Positions 24,858 through 34,563 of a stretch of DNA of 52,556 nucleotides are shown piece after piece. Within the stretch, counting starts at the first letter, position 1. Each line of letters begins with the position of its first letter. Source of the DNA: JAUSIK01 sp964362915 (GTDB lineage Archaea > Nanobdellota > Nanobdellia > Pacearchaeales > GW2011-AR1); NCBI GenBank assembly GCA_964362915.1, contig CAYIGH010000004.1, positions 1 through 52,556 of the forward strand, written 5' to 3'. The notes beneath the pieces are model-generated. The model had not been told where the DNA came from. It saw only the letters and a program-made list of their open reading frames with translations, and made no database searches. The position numbers and the translations under genes are program-made.

Positions 24858-26175
24858 CGTTGAAGAATCAAAAGATAGAATTGCTATATTTGGGCTTGGT
24901 TATGTAGGCCTGCCATTTACAGCGGCCCTGGCCAACGTGGGCTTTAATGTAATAGGAGTGGATATTGATAATGATAGAATCGAGATGTTAAAAAAAGGAA
25001 ATATTCCTATATATGAGCCAGGTTTAGAAGAAACGCTTAGAAAGAATAAAAATAAAATAGAATATACTACTGATAGCGCTTATGCTACAAGAAATTCAAA
25101 TAGTATTTTTTTAACAGTGGGAACTCCTCTAAAGGCGAACGATGAGCCAGATTATACGCAAGTTGATTCATGTATTGAGATAATTGGAAAAAACTTAAGA
25201 AAGGGTCGGCTAATAATACTAAAATCAACTGTTCCTATAGGAACTACAGAGGAATATATCGCCCCTAAATTAGAATCTCTTTCTGGATTAAAAGCAGGAG
25301 ATGATTTTTATTTGGTTTTTTGCCCTGAAAGAACAATTGAAGGTCTGGCGCTGCATGAAATTTATCACTTGCCTAAAATAATAGGAGGAATAAATAAAGA
25401 AAGCTCTTTGAAAGCGGAGAAGATTATGAAAAAACTAGGAGGTAAAGTAAGTATAGTATCAAGTCCGAGAGTTGCAGAAATGTGTAAGCTAGTTGATAAT
25501 CTATACAGAACCACTAATATTGCGTTTGCTAATGAATTGGGTATGGTGTGCGAAAAGATTGGTATTGATGCAAATGAAGTCGCTTCTATAGTAAATAATT
25601 CTTATCCTAGAACAAATATTTTTAGTCCTGGCTTGGGAGCAGATGGGCCTTGTTTATCAAAAGATCCGCTTATTTTTAAACATGCTGCGTTAAAATATGA
25701 TATATCTACTCCTGTTATAGATGGCTCAATCATACAAAATAGATTTTCCACATTAAGAATTGCAAATATGGTCAAAGAATATATATTGAAAAATAATCTT
25801 GGGAATATTAATCTAGCTATAATAGGGCTTGCTTTTAAGGGTTTTCCTGAAACAGACGACCTCAGAGGATCACCTGCAACCAAGGTTTTAGATGTTCTTA
25901 AAAAAGAAAAGATACATTTAGACTCTATTAAATTGTATGATCCACTTGTTAAGAAATTCACAGATCATAAGATAGCTGATTCAATAGAAGAAGCATTGGA
26001 TGACGCAAATATAATTTTATTTCTAACTAATCATCCTAGTCTTATGAATCTAGAATTTGATAAAATTCATGAAAAAATAAGCAAGCCTGCTTTTATTATA
26101 GATGCATGGGGCAATATTAATTCTAAATTTATTCCTGCAGGAGTAAATTATTTTAGAATAGGGAAAGGCAATTAA
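24847..26175 (+). CDS. UDP-sugar/GDP-mannose dehydrogenase
   Basis: A 442-residue nucleotide-sugar 6-dehydrogenase with IAIFGLGYVGLPFTAAL at the N-terminus, LKSTVPIGTTE, FCPERTIEG and a central DGPCLSKDP with the catalytic cysteine. It is closer to UDP-N-acetylmannosamine/galactosamine dehydrogenases (WecC/WbpA type, with PERTIEG) than to UDP-glucose dehydrogenase. It oxidises the C6 hydroxyl to a uronic acid using two NAD. The frame also allows a GTG start at 24841; the ATG at 24847 is preferred. It overlaps the aminotransferase by 11 bases. Confidence 0.85.
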   Translation: MENNVEESKDRIAIFGLGYVGLPFTAALANVGFNVIGVDIDNDRIEMLKKGNIPIYEPGLEETLRKNKNKIEYTTDSAYATRNSNSIFLTVGTPLKANDEPDYTQVDSCIEIIGKNLRKGRLIILKSTVPIGTTEEYIAPKLESLSGLKAGDDFYLVFCPERTIEGLALHEIYHLPKIIGGINKESSLKAEKIMKKLGGKVSIVSSPRVAEMCKLVDNLYRTTNIAFANELGMVCEKIGIDANEVASIVNNSYPRTNIFSPGLGADGPCLSKDPLIFKHAALKYDISTPVIDGSIIQNRFSTLRIANMVKEYILKNNLGNINLAIIGLAFKGFPETDDLRGSPATKVLDVLKKEKIHLDSIKLYDPLVKKFTDHKIADSIEEALDDANIILFLTNHPSLMNLEFDKIHEKISKPAFIIDAWGNINSKFIPAGVNYFRIGKGN

Positions 26176-26921
26176 ATAAGATCAATATAACTCTTTCTAC
26201 TTTTCGGAACTTTAATTTTATAGCTTGTTGTTGTTTTTTCCGAGCAATTTTCGCATGTTAGGGTTCTTATTTTAAATTTATCTGGAATATTTATTGGTAT
26301 GCCAAAATATATTCCTCTTAAACTTAGCAGAATATCATATTTTAGATACTGCTGATTAATTTTTCTTCCTATCATTGCACTCACAAGTGGTTTTAGCAAA
26401 AATGAGAAATCATTTATTAAAAAAAGATAAAATCTTAATGGTAATTTATTTGCAATATATCTTGCTGTATTCCCAATAATGCCTTTTTCTTTATGAAATA
26501 ATACTAAAATAATACCATTTGTTTTTGTAACTCTAATAAATTCGTTTATTGCTTTTTTCATTCCCTCTGGATTGAGATAAAAAATAGTGCCGACACAAAT
26601 AACTATATCAAAAGAAGAATCCTCAAAAATGGAAAGTTTCTGAATATCTCCTCTTCTAAATCTTAGTCTTTTATTATTATGAAATTTCTTTTTTGCAACT
26701 TTTATACATTCTTTGCTTAAATCAATGCCTTCTACTCTTTTTGCACCTTTATTGATTAATCCTACTGAATAATCTCCTACTCTGCATCCCGCATCTAGAA
26801 TTATTTTATTTTTTATTTCTTTATCAGAGAAATAATAGTCGAGAAATTTCTTTACTTCTGTTTGATTTAAGAAATAGTTTTTTGTATGATTAAAGATTTT
26901 CCCTGAATTAGAATTGTTCAT
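26172..26921 (-). CDS. Class I SAM-dependent methyltransferase
   Basis: A 249-residue methyltransferase. Motif I is ILDAGCRVGDYSVGLI, followed by VEGIDLSKECIK, FDIVICVGTIFYLNPEG and TKTNGIILVLFHKE. The C-terminal portion, with CENCSEKT, contains two cysteines. It converges on the dehydrogenase with a 4-base overlap and is the last gene of the glycan island. Target unknown. Confidence 0.75.
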   Translation of the reverse strand: MNNSNSGKIFNHTKNYFLNQTEVKKFLDYYFSDKEIKNKIILDAGCRVGDYSVGLINKGAKRVEGIDLSKECIKVAKKKFHNNKRLRFRRGDIQKLSIFEDSSFDIVICVGTIFYLNPEGMKKAINEFIRVTKTNGIILVLFHKEKGIIGNTARYIANKLPLRFYLFLINDFSFLLKPLVSAMIGRKINQQYLKYDILLSLRGIYFGIPINIPDKFKIRTLTCENCSEKTTTSYKIKVPKSRKSYIDLI

Positions 26922-27039
26922 TTTTAGATAATTTGCTTTAGATTTATAAATATGATGGGGAAATAATAAAAAAAGGATATACTCAAAAAGCGAAGGATTT
27001 ATAAATAAAACTATATTAAAATATTAAGAAAATAAAAAG

Positions 27040-29155
27040 ATGGTGGGTAAAAAAAAGTTTATTTATGGAATTATCTTTACAGTACTAGTTATATTATTCT
27101 CTTGGTTTGTAATATCAGTAATTACATCAAGTCCAGAGGTGAGAGTAATTTCTCCTGCCAATTTTACAAATAGTTCAGGTACTATTACATTTAACGTTAC
27201 ATACGCAAATAGTAGCGCAACTATAATTGACCCTATGAACGTGACATTTTATTATAATCTTTCTTCAAGCTGGGCAGCATTAGGAAATAGTACTATTAAT
27301 AATGTGTTAAATGGCTCATGCTTCAATGTTGCAAAAGCATGTTTTGTAACCCTCGCAAAGGGCGGTGGCGGGTATAACTTGAGTGATGGCGTGTATAACA
27401 TTAATGCCAGCTTAGACAATGGAACAGATCAAGTATCAGTAAGTCTTACAGCTAACTTAAGTATTAATATTCTTATCGATAATACGCCGCCAATTGTATT
27501 TAATGGGAATATCACTAATCCAGTTACAGAAAATAATTATTCGGGCAATTTAATATTAAATTCTTCTGTTGTTGATGCGCTTGCAACTGTTAGGGCAGTT
27601 GCATTTAATATAACTAATTCGACAAGTGACCAAACTAATGGAACAAGTTTCGCAAATGCTATCAGAATAGGAACTCAAATCGGAGTAACATTCTTTAACT
27701 ATACTATTAATACTGCTCAATTTCCTGATGGTTTATATAATATTTCTATATTAGCAAATGATACAACTAATGGGGGCAATATTAATAATTCAGCAGTATT
27801 ACGATTGGTAAGATTTGATAATACGCCGCCAATTGTATTTAATGGGAATATCACTAATCCAGTTACAGAAANNNNNNNNNNNNNNNNNNNNNNNNNNNNN
27901 NNNNNNNNNNNNNNNNNNNNNNNNNNNNNNNNNNNNNNNNNNNNNNNNNNNNNNNNNNNNNNNNNNNNNNNATGGGGGCAATATTAATAATTCAGCAGTA
28001 TTACGATTGGTAAGATTTGATAATACTGCTCCAAGGGTATTCAATAATAATATTAGTTTGCCATTAGCTGGAACAAATCATTCAGGGACAAAGGTATTTA
28101 ATGTATCACTTTTAGATGCATTAACTGGAATAAGAGGAGTTGCATTTAATATTACAAATGGTACTGGAACACAGAATGCCAGTTATACTGCTACAAGAGA
28201 AGGAACCACTACACAATATAGTGTTTCTGTTAGTACAGCAGGCTTTAAAGATGGAAATTATACCATAACTATATTTGCTAATGATACAGCAGGCAATCTA
28301 AATAATAGTGCGCGCGCTACAGAAGTATTATTTGATAATACTGCGCCTACTGTAACTGTTAGCTGCAGCCCTGCAACTGTAACTGCAGGGGAGAGCATAA
28401 CGTGCACCTGCGCTAGAAGCGATGCTACATCTGGGATAAATGTTGTGAATTTTGTAGCTAATCCGTCAACATCTTCTACTGGGACGTTTACAAGCGAGTG
28501 TACTGTTTCTGATAAAGCTGGAAATAGCGCTACTGGAAGCACAACTTATAGAGTGGAAAGTGGTGGTTCTGGGGCGAGTTCTGGTGGTGGCGGAGGCGGA
28601 GGAAGTAGTAGCACCGGGGAAACGACAGAATGGAAGACAACTTATACTGTAAGTGATGATGCATTGAAGGATGGAACAGAAACTAGAGAATTACGTAAGA
28701 GCCAGAGGCTTAAGATTAATGTTGATGTCGGCAGTGTGGGTGGAGGGAGTAGTGGAAAGACAGAAGAGCATTATGTTGGAGTCGTTGATATTGTAGATAA
28801 AACTAAAGCCATAATAGAAGTATCCAGTACTCCACAGCGATTTGAATTAGCAATCGGTGGAACAAAAGATGTTGATCTTGATGGCGATAAAAAAGATTAT
28901 GATTTAAGAGTTAAGTTAGAGAGCATCTTAGGAAGTAAAGCTGAAATAACTGTCATGCCTATTAGCGAGTTAATCCCACAACCACCTACAGCGCCAGTTC
29001 CAGAGCCTACTCCTCTTCAAGAAGCAGAACCTGAGGTAGTTACTGCTCCACCACAAGAAGAAACGAGAAGCAGTGCTGGTATGTGGATTGGCATTATAAT
29101 TATAGTTCTAATAATTGCAGGAATAGTTGTTTGGCTAGTTATGCAAAGAAGATAG
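27040..29155 (+). CDS. Large repeat-containing Ig-like surface protein
   Basis: One gene interrupted by a 100-N assembly gap; the reading frame differs on each side only because the gap length is nominal. The N-terminus has a signal or anchor segment (FIYGIIFTVLVILFSWFVI). Ig-like repeats of about 113 residues follow, each opening with DNTPPIVFN or DNTAP. Then come a Gly/Ser linker, a soluble domain starting near TTYTVSDDALKDG, a Pro/Glu-rich stretch and a C-terminal helix (WIGIIIIVLIIAGIVVWLV) with a basic end. Asn-x-Ser/Thr sequons are dense, so heavy N-glycosylation is likely. It resembles DPANN adhesins or S-layer-like proteins. If the gap holds one more repeat, the protein is 750 residues. 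Confidence 0.8.
27481..28024 (+). repeat. 339-bp near-identical tandem repeat, collapsed at the gap
   Basis: The block starting AATACGCCGCCAATTGTATT at 27481 recurs at 27820 and runs identically up to the gap. The block starting ATGGGGGCAATATTAATAAT at 27770 recurs at 27972, directly after the gap, for about 54 bases. The unit is 339 bases (113 codons). Confidence 0.85.
27872..27971. other. Scaffold gap of 100 N
   Basis: Exactly 100 undetermined bases inside the surface protein gene, flanked by repeat copies. The true missing length should be 237 bases plus a multiple of 339, which restores the reading frame. Confidence 0.95.
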
Positions 29156-29198
29156 TCAAAATTAATAAAGTCTTTAAGGATATATTATATTTAATTTT

Positions 29199-29477
29199 AT
29201 GATGATTTTAAAGATTTTGGGATTAATAGATTTGATCTCGGCTGTTATACTTCTTATGATGATCTTTGGCATGAAAGTATTTGCAAGTTTTATATTATTT
29301 TGTGCAGTGCTTTTATTATTAAAAGGAATGTTCGTTTTCAGCGGAGATGTATTAAGTTGGATTGATTTATTATCAGGAATTATTTTTATAATATCTTTGT
29401 TTTTTAATGTATTTACATTTCTTATTTGGTTTTGCGCTTTGTTATTGTTTGCTAAAGGATTTGTTAGTTTTCTTTAG
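29199..29477 (+). CDS. Small hydrophobic membrane protein
   Basis: A 92-residue protein made almost entirely of three or four hydrophobic helices with two tandem halves: LLKGMFVFSGDVLSWIDLLS in the middle and LLLFAKGFVSFL at the end echo each other. No family is recognised. It follows the surface protein by 43 bases on the same strand, and its end overlaps the converging gene at 29464. Confidence 0.55.
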   Translation: MMILKILGLIDLISAVILLMMIFGMKVFASFILFCAVLLLLKGMFVFSGDVLSWIDLLSGIIFIISLFFNVFTFLIWFCALLLFAKGFVSFL

Positions 29478-29919
29478 CAAGATTAATTCTTTGCCGAAGC
29501 CAATTTGTTAAAAAGAATTCTCTTTTATACATTTGACTAGAATAAAGAAGCGAATAAAGGTCTGTTAAGGAATGGAACATCATGCCTAAAAATATATAAA
29601 AGAATCCTATCCAGAATATGCTTAATATTCCTACTAAAACATGAAATTCTATTGTATGGAATAAATGAAAATCGCCCCTTTGTTTTATTCCTTCCTTTCT
29701 TCTTTTTTCTTCTAATTTATCCATTTCTTTATGATATTCGTATGCTTCTGACAGTCTAAACTTTCTTGTATTGATAATAGCACACATATAATGATCAAAG
29801 TCAATTAAGAAAGATGAGAAAAAGAGCAATAACAAATGAAAAAGATTTATTTTAGGTACAGCTATCCAAATTAATACAGATAAAATTACTCCGAATAGGA
29901 TATGCCATTTAGGTAACAT
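29464..29919 (-). CDS. YdjM/DUF457-like membrane metal-binding protein
   Basis: A 151-residue protein with about three membrane segments and the spaced polar motifs SFLIDFDHY, LFHTIEFH and FHSLTDL, which resemble the His/Asp signatures of YdjM-type membrane-bound metal-dependent hydrolase-like proteins. A charged loop (MDKLEEKRRKEGIKQRGDF) lies between them. Function unknown. Its start overlaps the Nudix gene by 11 bases; it is the last gene of the secF-secD-Nudix operon. Confidence 0.55.
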   Translation of the reverse strand: MLPKWHILFGVILSVLIWIAVPKINLFHLLLLFFSSFLIDFDHYMCAIINTRKFRLSEAYEYHKEMDKLEEKRRKEGIKQRGDFHLFHTIEFHVLVGILSIFWIGFFYIFLGMMFHSLTDLYSLLYSSQMYKREFFLTNWLRQRINLAKEN

Positions 29920-30382
29920 GTTTCATCCTAAAAATATTACTATCCATCAAGACCTTTCTGACATAATAATGTAAATTTTTTTCAATTGTATTGACCCATC
30001 TATAGTCTGAGCTTATTTTATCTAATTTTATTTCTAAATTTTTATTAACTTGAGATGTTAAATAACATATATTTGTGGTGTAGACTCTATTAAGCAAATT
30101 ATTAAATGGGTTTTTTTCAAACATTATTTCATAAACTCCTATTTTCCTTAAAATTTTTATTTTTAAGCCTGTTTCTTCGTATGCTTTTCTAACAGCTGCT
30201 TCTTCTAATCTTTCATTTTTATAGACTCGTCCACCTGGCAGCCACCATTCATTTATCGCGGGCTCTTGCTTTCTTAACACTAATAACGCTCCTTTTTCGC
30301 CCCTTATTACTAGATTTACGCAATAAATAGGATAATTTTCCAACATACTCTTGTATTCTACATCTGACTGTTTTTTTCTCAT
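29909..30382 (-). CDS. Nudix hydrolase, GDP-mannose hydrolase-like
   Basis: A 157-residue Nudix protein. The box reads GGRVYKNERLEEAAVRKAYEETGL, a variant of the consensus with Lys in place of the first Glu of REUxEE. The preceding EPAINEWWLPGG matches the entry strand of GDP-mannose mannosyl hydrolase (Gmm), whose Nudix box is also atypical. It may hydrolyse GDP-mannose or clear oxidised nucleotides. It starts two bases after secD ends. Confidence 0.75.
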   Translation of the reverse strand: MRKKQSDVEYKSMLENYPIYCVNLVIRGEKGALLVLRKQEPAINEWWLPGGRVYKNERLEEAAVRKAYEETGLKIKILRKIGVYEIMFEKNPFNNLLNRVYTTNICYLTSQVNKNLEIKLDKISSDYRWVNTIEKNLHYYVRKVLMDSNIFRMKHVT

Positions 30383-30384
30383 TT

Positions 30385-31890
30385 TTATGATTCTAATTTT
30401 TTAATTATATCTGAAAATGCCGGGCGGGTTATTAGCACGCCGGCAGTTATGCCTATAATTGTTGTCAGAGCAAAACCTTTGAACAAGCCTGCGCCTGCCC
30501 AATATAGAGGGATTAATGAAACAACTCCTGTTAGATATGCGCTTACTATTACAAAAAGAGCGCGTTTCATTCTTTCTTTAATGCTTGTTATTCTAGATCT
30601 TGCTGCTTCATCTAGAATTACTATCTGCTGGTCAACACCTGTACCTATTGTGGCTAGAATTCCTGCTATAGAAGGAAGATCCAGATTCCAGCCTATAAAA
30701 GATGCAACTCCTAGAATTATTATTATTTCAGAAAAAGATGTTAAGAGCAATGCTAGAGAGGCCTTGAATTTTCTGTAACGCACAAATATTATTATTGATA
30801 CTGCCAAGATTGATACAATTCCTGCTAAAATAATCTTAGCGGAAAACTCTTCCCCTAATGTTGGAGATATTGTGTCCAATCTAACAATATTTAATTTATA
30901 GGGGAGACTGCCTGTAAGAAGAATTGTCTGCAGTTTTTTCATCTGCACCCTAGCATTTTTTAGGGCATCTTCTTGTATCGAGCCTGAGCCAGATCCTTGA
31001 ATTGAAATTTGCGTTGTTACTTGTCCCTGCAGGCCTGCACTTATTAAGAGAGATTCTACCTCTTTTTCATCTACATATAATGTCAACTTCTCAGATAGAT
31101 ATTGCCCTGATTCGTCTAGAGTTAGATTGTTAGTTATTTCTGCATGCCTCTTTGCTGACTCTTCTGAGAGATAGATAGTGAAAGCAAAATTGCAGAATAT
31201 GTCTCCTGAAGGATTAGGTGAACATGATGTAACTCCCGCGCATGTTGCATCATTTCTGCAAACATCTCTAATATCACGATCTCCTCCTAAGAACACTGTT
31301 TCGTTTCCTATTTTAGCTTCAAACTTTCCTTGCTGTCCAATTAGTTGTTGCAAGTCAGAAGGAGTTGCTCCTGCTATTTCCACAAGTAAAAACTTATCCC
31401 CGGAAAGATCTGTTATTCCTTTTACATTTATATCAGATAGCCCATATACATTAAATCTATTTCGTGTTATAGCTACTAAATCATCAAGTTGCGAATCTGT
31501 TATAGAAACATCTGGTTTGACTAGGGCTCGTGACCCTCCTCTAAGATCTAGGCCTGTTTGTATTTTTGTCTTTGGGACTGATTCTACTGTAATTTTCAAT
31601 GTCTCATTAGTTAATATCGCATATTCATTTTTATTTGTTAATACATTTAAACGCTTTTCTTCGTTAGTTAGAAATAGCTCATTTGCTATTATCGAATAAT
31701 CTTCTTTTGTCTTTATTTCTTTCCCGTTTATTGATTTTATTATCTCTCCTGCAGTGAGTCCCTCTTTTGCTATAATAGACTCCTGATCAATAGATGTTAT
31801 TATTGCCCCTGACTCAAATGTTGGCCTAATAGCTATTAAAGAAAATGCTAGGGCTATTATTAATATCCAGATCCTAAATGTTAATTTCAT
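30385..31890 (-). CDS. secD: Protein translocase subunit SecD
   Basis: A 501-residue archaeal SecD. One N-terminal transmembrane helix is followed by a large extracytoplasmic domain containing TGLDLRGGSRAL, the conserved SecD motif, and a C-terminal block of five helices with GILATIGTGVDQQIVILDEA. An insert with several cysteines (CRNDATCAGVTSCSPNPSGD) sits in the soluble domain. SecD works with SecF to help export through SecYEG. Its start overlaps secF by 4 bases. Confidence 0.93.
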   Translation of the reverse strand: MKLTFRIWILIIALAFSLIAIRPTFESGAIITSIDQESIIAKEGLTAGEIIKSINGKEIKTKEDYSIIANELFLTNEEKRLNVLTNKNEYAILTNETLKITVESVPKTKIQTGLDLRGGSRALVKPDVSITDSQLDDLVAITRNRFNVYGLSDINVKGITDLSGDKFLLVEIAGATPSDLQQLIGQQGKFEAKIGNETVFLGGDRDIRDVCRNDATCAGVTSCSPNPSGDIFCNFAFTIYLSEESAKRHAEITNNLTLDESGQYLSEKLTLYVDEKEVESLLISAGLQGQVTTQISIQGSGSGSIQEDALKNARVQMKKLQTILLTGSLPYKLNIVRLDTISPTLGEEFSAKIILAGIVSILAVSIIIFVRYRKFKASLALLLTSFSEIIIILGVASFIGWNLDLPSIAGILATIGTGVDQQIVILDEAARSRITSIKERMKRALFVIVSAYLTGVVSLIPLYWAGAGLFKGFALTTIIGITAGVLITRPAFSDIIKKLES

Positions 31891-32795
31891 GCTCTTTCCT
31901 CCTTAGCTTCTATATACCATCTTAACAATGGGGCATTTGTTAGCCATGTATTTAAAATATCAAAGACCAGACCTATCAATAATATTGTAAATATCTGTTT
32001 AAGAACATCGGAGAAAGTATAGATTACTATTAGTGAGATTCCAACTGCTGTTATAGAAGTTATTGTCATTGTCATGCCTGTCTTGAATGCATCTAATATT
32101 GCATAGTTCATAGACCCTTCTCTTCTCTTTAATAGCCTAGAGGTTAACAAAATATCTGTGTCTACACTGTAGCCAATAAGCATTAAGAAGGCGATTATTC
32201 CAGCTAAAGACAAGTTAAATTTTAATAAATCAACTGTTGCTATAGTCATTATTATATCTGCAAATGCAGAAAGAATTACTACGAAACTTGGCACAAATGT
32301 TCTGAATACAAAGAAGACCACTAGTGCCATGAATATGAAAGCTAAAATTATTGCGAGTCTTATCTGCTGATAAAAACCAGAAGATAGCGCTGCCCCTGAA
32401 AATTCAATAGAAGAGTTATCTTGATCTAGTTTGTATCCTAAATAATTTTCTAATGAGGATTTTATTTCATCTGCATTTGATTTTGTTTCTAAAACAAGAC
32501 CTTTTTGACTTCCTGTTCGCAATTCAGAAATCTTTCTTATTGAAATATCTGGAAACTGGCCTTTGAGAGAATTCTTTAATTCTTCCATATTAACTTTTTC
32601 ATCTAAAACAGTTATTGTTGTGCCACCTGTTAAAGATACATCTTTGTATATTATATCTCCATTCTTTAATGTAAAATTAACTAAATAAATTATTGAAAAT
32701 ATAAGCAATATTGCCGGAATTAAAATTGTTAACTTATAATGTTTATCATACCAATTTTTTGTATCTTGATTTTGATGAGTAATAGCTTGTTCCAT
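31887..32795 (-). CDS. secF: Protein translocase subunit SecF
   Basis: A 302-residue archaeal SecF with an N-terminal helix, a short extracytoplasmic domain with DVSLTGGTTITVL, and the membrane core with IGYSVDTDILLTSRLLKRR, the SecF signature equivalent to the DxxxL motif of SecD. Order secF-secD on the minus strand is the usual archaeal arrangement. A TTTAAAAG box lies about 25 bases upstream of the ATG, between this gene and tRNA-Gly. Confidence 0.93.
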   Translation of the reverse strand: MEQAITHQNQDTKNWYDKHYKLTILIPAILLIFSIIYLVNFTLKNGDIIYKDVSLTGGTTITVLDEKVNMEELKNSLKGQFPDISIRKISELRTGSQKGLVLETKSNADEIKSSLENYLGYKLDQDNSSIEFSGAALSSGFYQQIRLAIILAFIFMALVVFFVFRTFVPSFVVILSAFADIIMTIATVDLLKFNLSLAGIIAFLMLIGYSVDTDILLTSRLLKRREGSMNYAILDAFKTGMTMTITSITAVGISLIVIYTFSDVLKQIFTILLIGLVFDILNTWLTNAPLLRWYIEAKEERA

Positions 32796-32848
32796 TTTAT
32801 TATACTATAAATTATACTTTTAAAGATTCCTATTATTATGAAGGAAAA

Positions 32849-32919
32849 TGCGCCGGCCGGGAGTTGAACCCGGGCAATCGCCTTGGAAGGGCGATGTCAT
32901 ACCGTTAGACCACCAGCGC
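32849..32919 (-). tRNA. tRNA-Gly (TCC)
   Basis: The cloverleaf is complete. The acceptor stem GCGCTGG pairs with CCGGCGC with one G-U. The D-arm is followed by the anticodon stem-loop TCGCCCTTCCAAGGCGA with anticodon TCC (reads GGA). The T-arm has the loop TTCAACT and the discriminator is A. CCA is not encoded, and no intron is present. A TATA-like TTAATAAATATAT lies upstream. Confidence 0.95.
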
Positions 32920-33082
32920 TTAATATATTTATTAAAATTAGAGTTTTTAAGTGTTTGGAGATTTAAGGTTGTGCTATCTGATCAATATTATATAACGATG
33001 TTGAATTTCTCATGTGTAATATTTCCTCCCTCTCTTTTTTTAATAAATAATTCGTTTCTATTTGACACAGCAAACTCGACCT

Positions 33083-33364
33083 TTATTCCCTTCCAAAAAA
33101 TCTTTTCCAAAAAGATTTTTTTTCCTCTTTCTTATTATTGTCTTCCTGAAGTATTACTTCATATTTTATTTCTGGTTTTGTCTTTAGAACTGGAGCTTCA
33201 TTTGCTAAATCTTCATCAACTTTCTTTATGGCTTTTTCTACCTCTAATTTGGAGTGGCCTTGACTAACTAGGGCCCATCTTAGAGACTCTTTAGTATATC
33301 CCTTTTTTAGATTCTTCCTGATATAATCTGAAAGTTCCTGCATATAATTTTTCTTCTTGAACAT
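33083..33364 (-). CDS. Small hypothetical protein of DPANN type
   Basis: A 93-residue protein. The first half is a helical domain, YIRKNLKKGYTKESLRWAL, then SQGHSKLEVEKAIKKVDE, a pattern I associate with many short DPANN proteins. A charged linker and a basic amphipathic end (FWKRFFGRE) follow. Often such domains precede a membrane helix, but none is seen here. A TATATTTAAA box is about 26 bases upstream. Function unknown; the 160 bases between it and tRNA-Gly hold nothing recognisable. Confidence 0.6.
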   Translation of the reverse strand: MFKKKNYMQELSDYIRKNLKKGYTKESLRWALVSQGHSKLEVEKAIKKVDEDLANEAPVLKTKPEIKYEVILQEDNNKKEEKKSFWKRFFGRE

Positions 33365-33441
33365 AGAATAAAAAAGGAAAAACTATATTTAAACTTATTC
33401 TTGGTTTTGCATTTGTGTAATAGAAAGATGTTATTCCATCT

Positions 33442-34482
33442 TTATTCTTTCTTCTCTACTGCAAATAAACTAGATAGAGTATTATCTTTATATGCTTCTA
33501 AAAAAGTGATGAAATAAGCTAATATTAAGGGCCCCAAGATTAAGCCCAACATGCCAAATATGAAAAGACCGCCAATCATGCCTACTAATACAATTACTTG
33601 AGACAGGTCTGTTTTCTTTGAAATAATATATAATCTAAGAACATTATCTATATTAGAAACTATAAGAATATTATATAATAAGAAAAGAGTGGCAATAAAT
33701 GTATTGCCTTGGCTAAATAGATAGATTGCAGCAGGAATCCAAACGAAGAAAGCCCCAAGAACAGGTATTACAGATAATATTAATGTCAGTACAGAGAGTA
33801 TTAATGCATTTGGAATGCTGAATAAAAAGAGGCCTATCCCTGCCACTATACCCTGGACTATCCCAACAACAAATTGCCCGTAGACAATAGAGTTAGTTAT
33901 GTCCTTAAACTGCTGTATTAATTTTTTTTCTTGTATTTTATTAAGCGGAGATAAAGCGGAAGAAAACTCTCCTAATTTATCTGAATCGCGCAGTGCAAAG
34001 AAAAAAACGAATGCTACTATAACAAAATGAAACATTATAGTGGGAATTTCAAGAAGCAGATCGACTAATGTATTTAGAATAGCTGAACTTATTTTATTTA
34101 TTACACTTCCCAGAGTTGTAGTCATCTGGATAATAAATGATTCTGGAGCTGATGGAAAAATTATTTTTATTAAATTTTGTGCATCAAATGCCTGCGCATC
34201 TTTGAACAATTCAAAAACTTGATTAACCATAAATGGGGTAAGAAAATATAAGGGAACAACTATAAGAATTATAACTATTAAGCTTACAACTATTGCTGAA
34301 ATGTTTTTTGCTTTTGTTTTATTTAGAATCCTTTTATATATTGGAAAAAATGTATATGCTAACAAAAGCCCTCCTATTATTGATAATCCAATTGGCCTGA
34401 CTAATATAAATACTAGAATAGCCAATAATAAGATCAACAATAGCACTGAGAGTCTTTTTATATCTTTGTCGCTTATTTCCAT
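33442..34482 (-). CDS. AI-2E/PerM-family transporter
   Basis: A 346-residue membrane protein with eight or so helices and the AI-2E exporter/permease layout. The central segment VVGIVQGIVAGIGLFLF and later PVLGAFFVWIPAAIYLF match the family's conserved helices, and the last helices contain GLFIFGMLGLILGPLILA, the PerM C-terminal signature. It may export small molecules or act as an antiporter; actual autoinducer transport is not implied. A TTATATAC box is about 25 bases upstream of the start. Confidence 0.85.
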   Translation of the reverse strand: MEISDKDIKRLSVLLLILLLAILVFILVRPIGLSIIGGLLLAYTFFPIYKRILNKTKAKNISAIVVSLIVIILIVVPLYFLTPFMVNQVFELFKDAQAFDAQNLIKIIFPSAPESFIIQMTTTLGSVINKISSAILNTLVDLLLEIPTIMFHFVIVAFVFFFALRDSDKLGEFSSALSPLNKIQEKKLIQQFKDITNSIVYGQFVVGIVQGIVAGIGLFLFSIPNALILSVLTLILSVIPVLGAFFVWIPAAIYLFSQGNTFIATLFLLYNILIVSNIDNVLRLYIISKKTDLSQVIVLVGMIGGLFIFGMLGLILGPLILAYFITFLEAYKDNTLSSLFAVEKKE

Positions 34483-34563
34483 TATTTCATTTATTGATTG
34501 GAGTATATAAGATTTGCGGGAGATTTTAAAAAAATTTATAAAGCAAGATTAATTTTATAAGTG

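Noticed and set aside
27481..28024. CRISPR-like repeats
   Set aside because: The repeats are 339 bases, coding, and in frame with Ig-like domains; no short repeats with unique spacers occur.
32848..33267. Plus-strand open frame covering the tRNA-Gly region
   Set aside because: It begins inside the tRNA gene on the opposite strand and overlaps the 33083 gene; it is an accidental frame.
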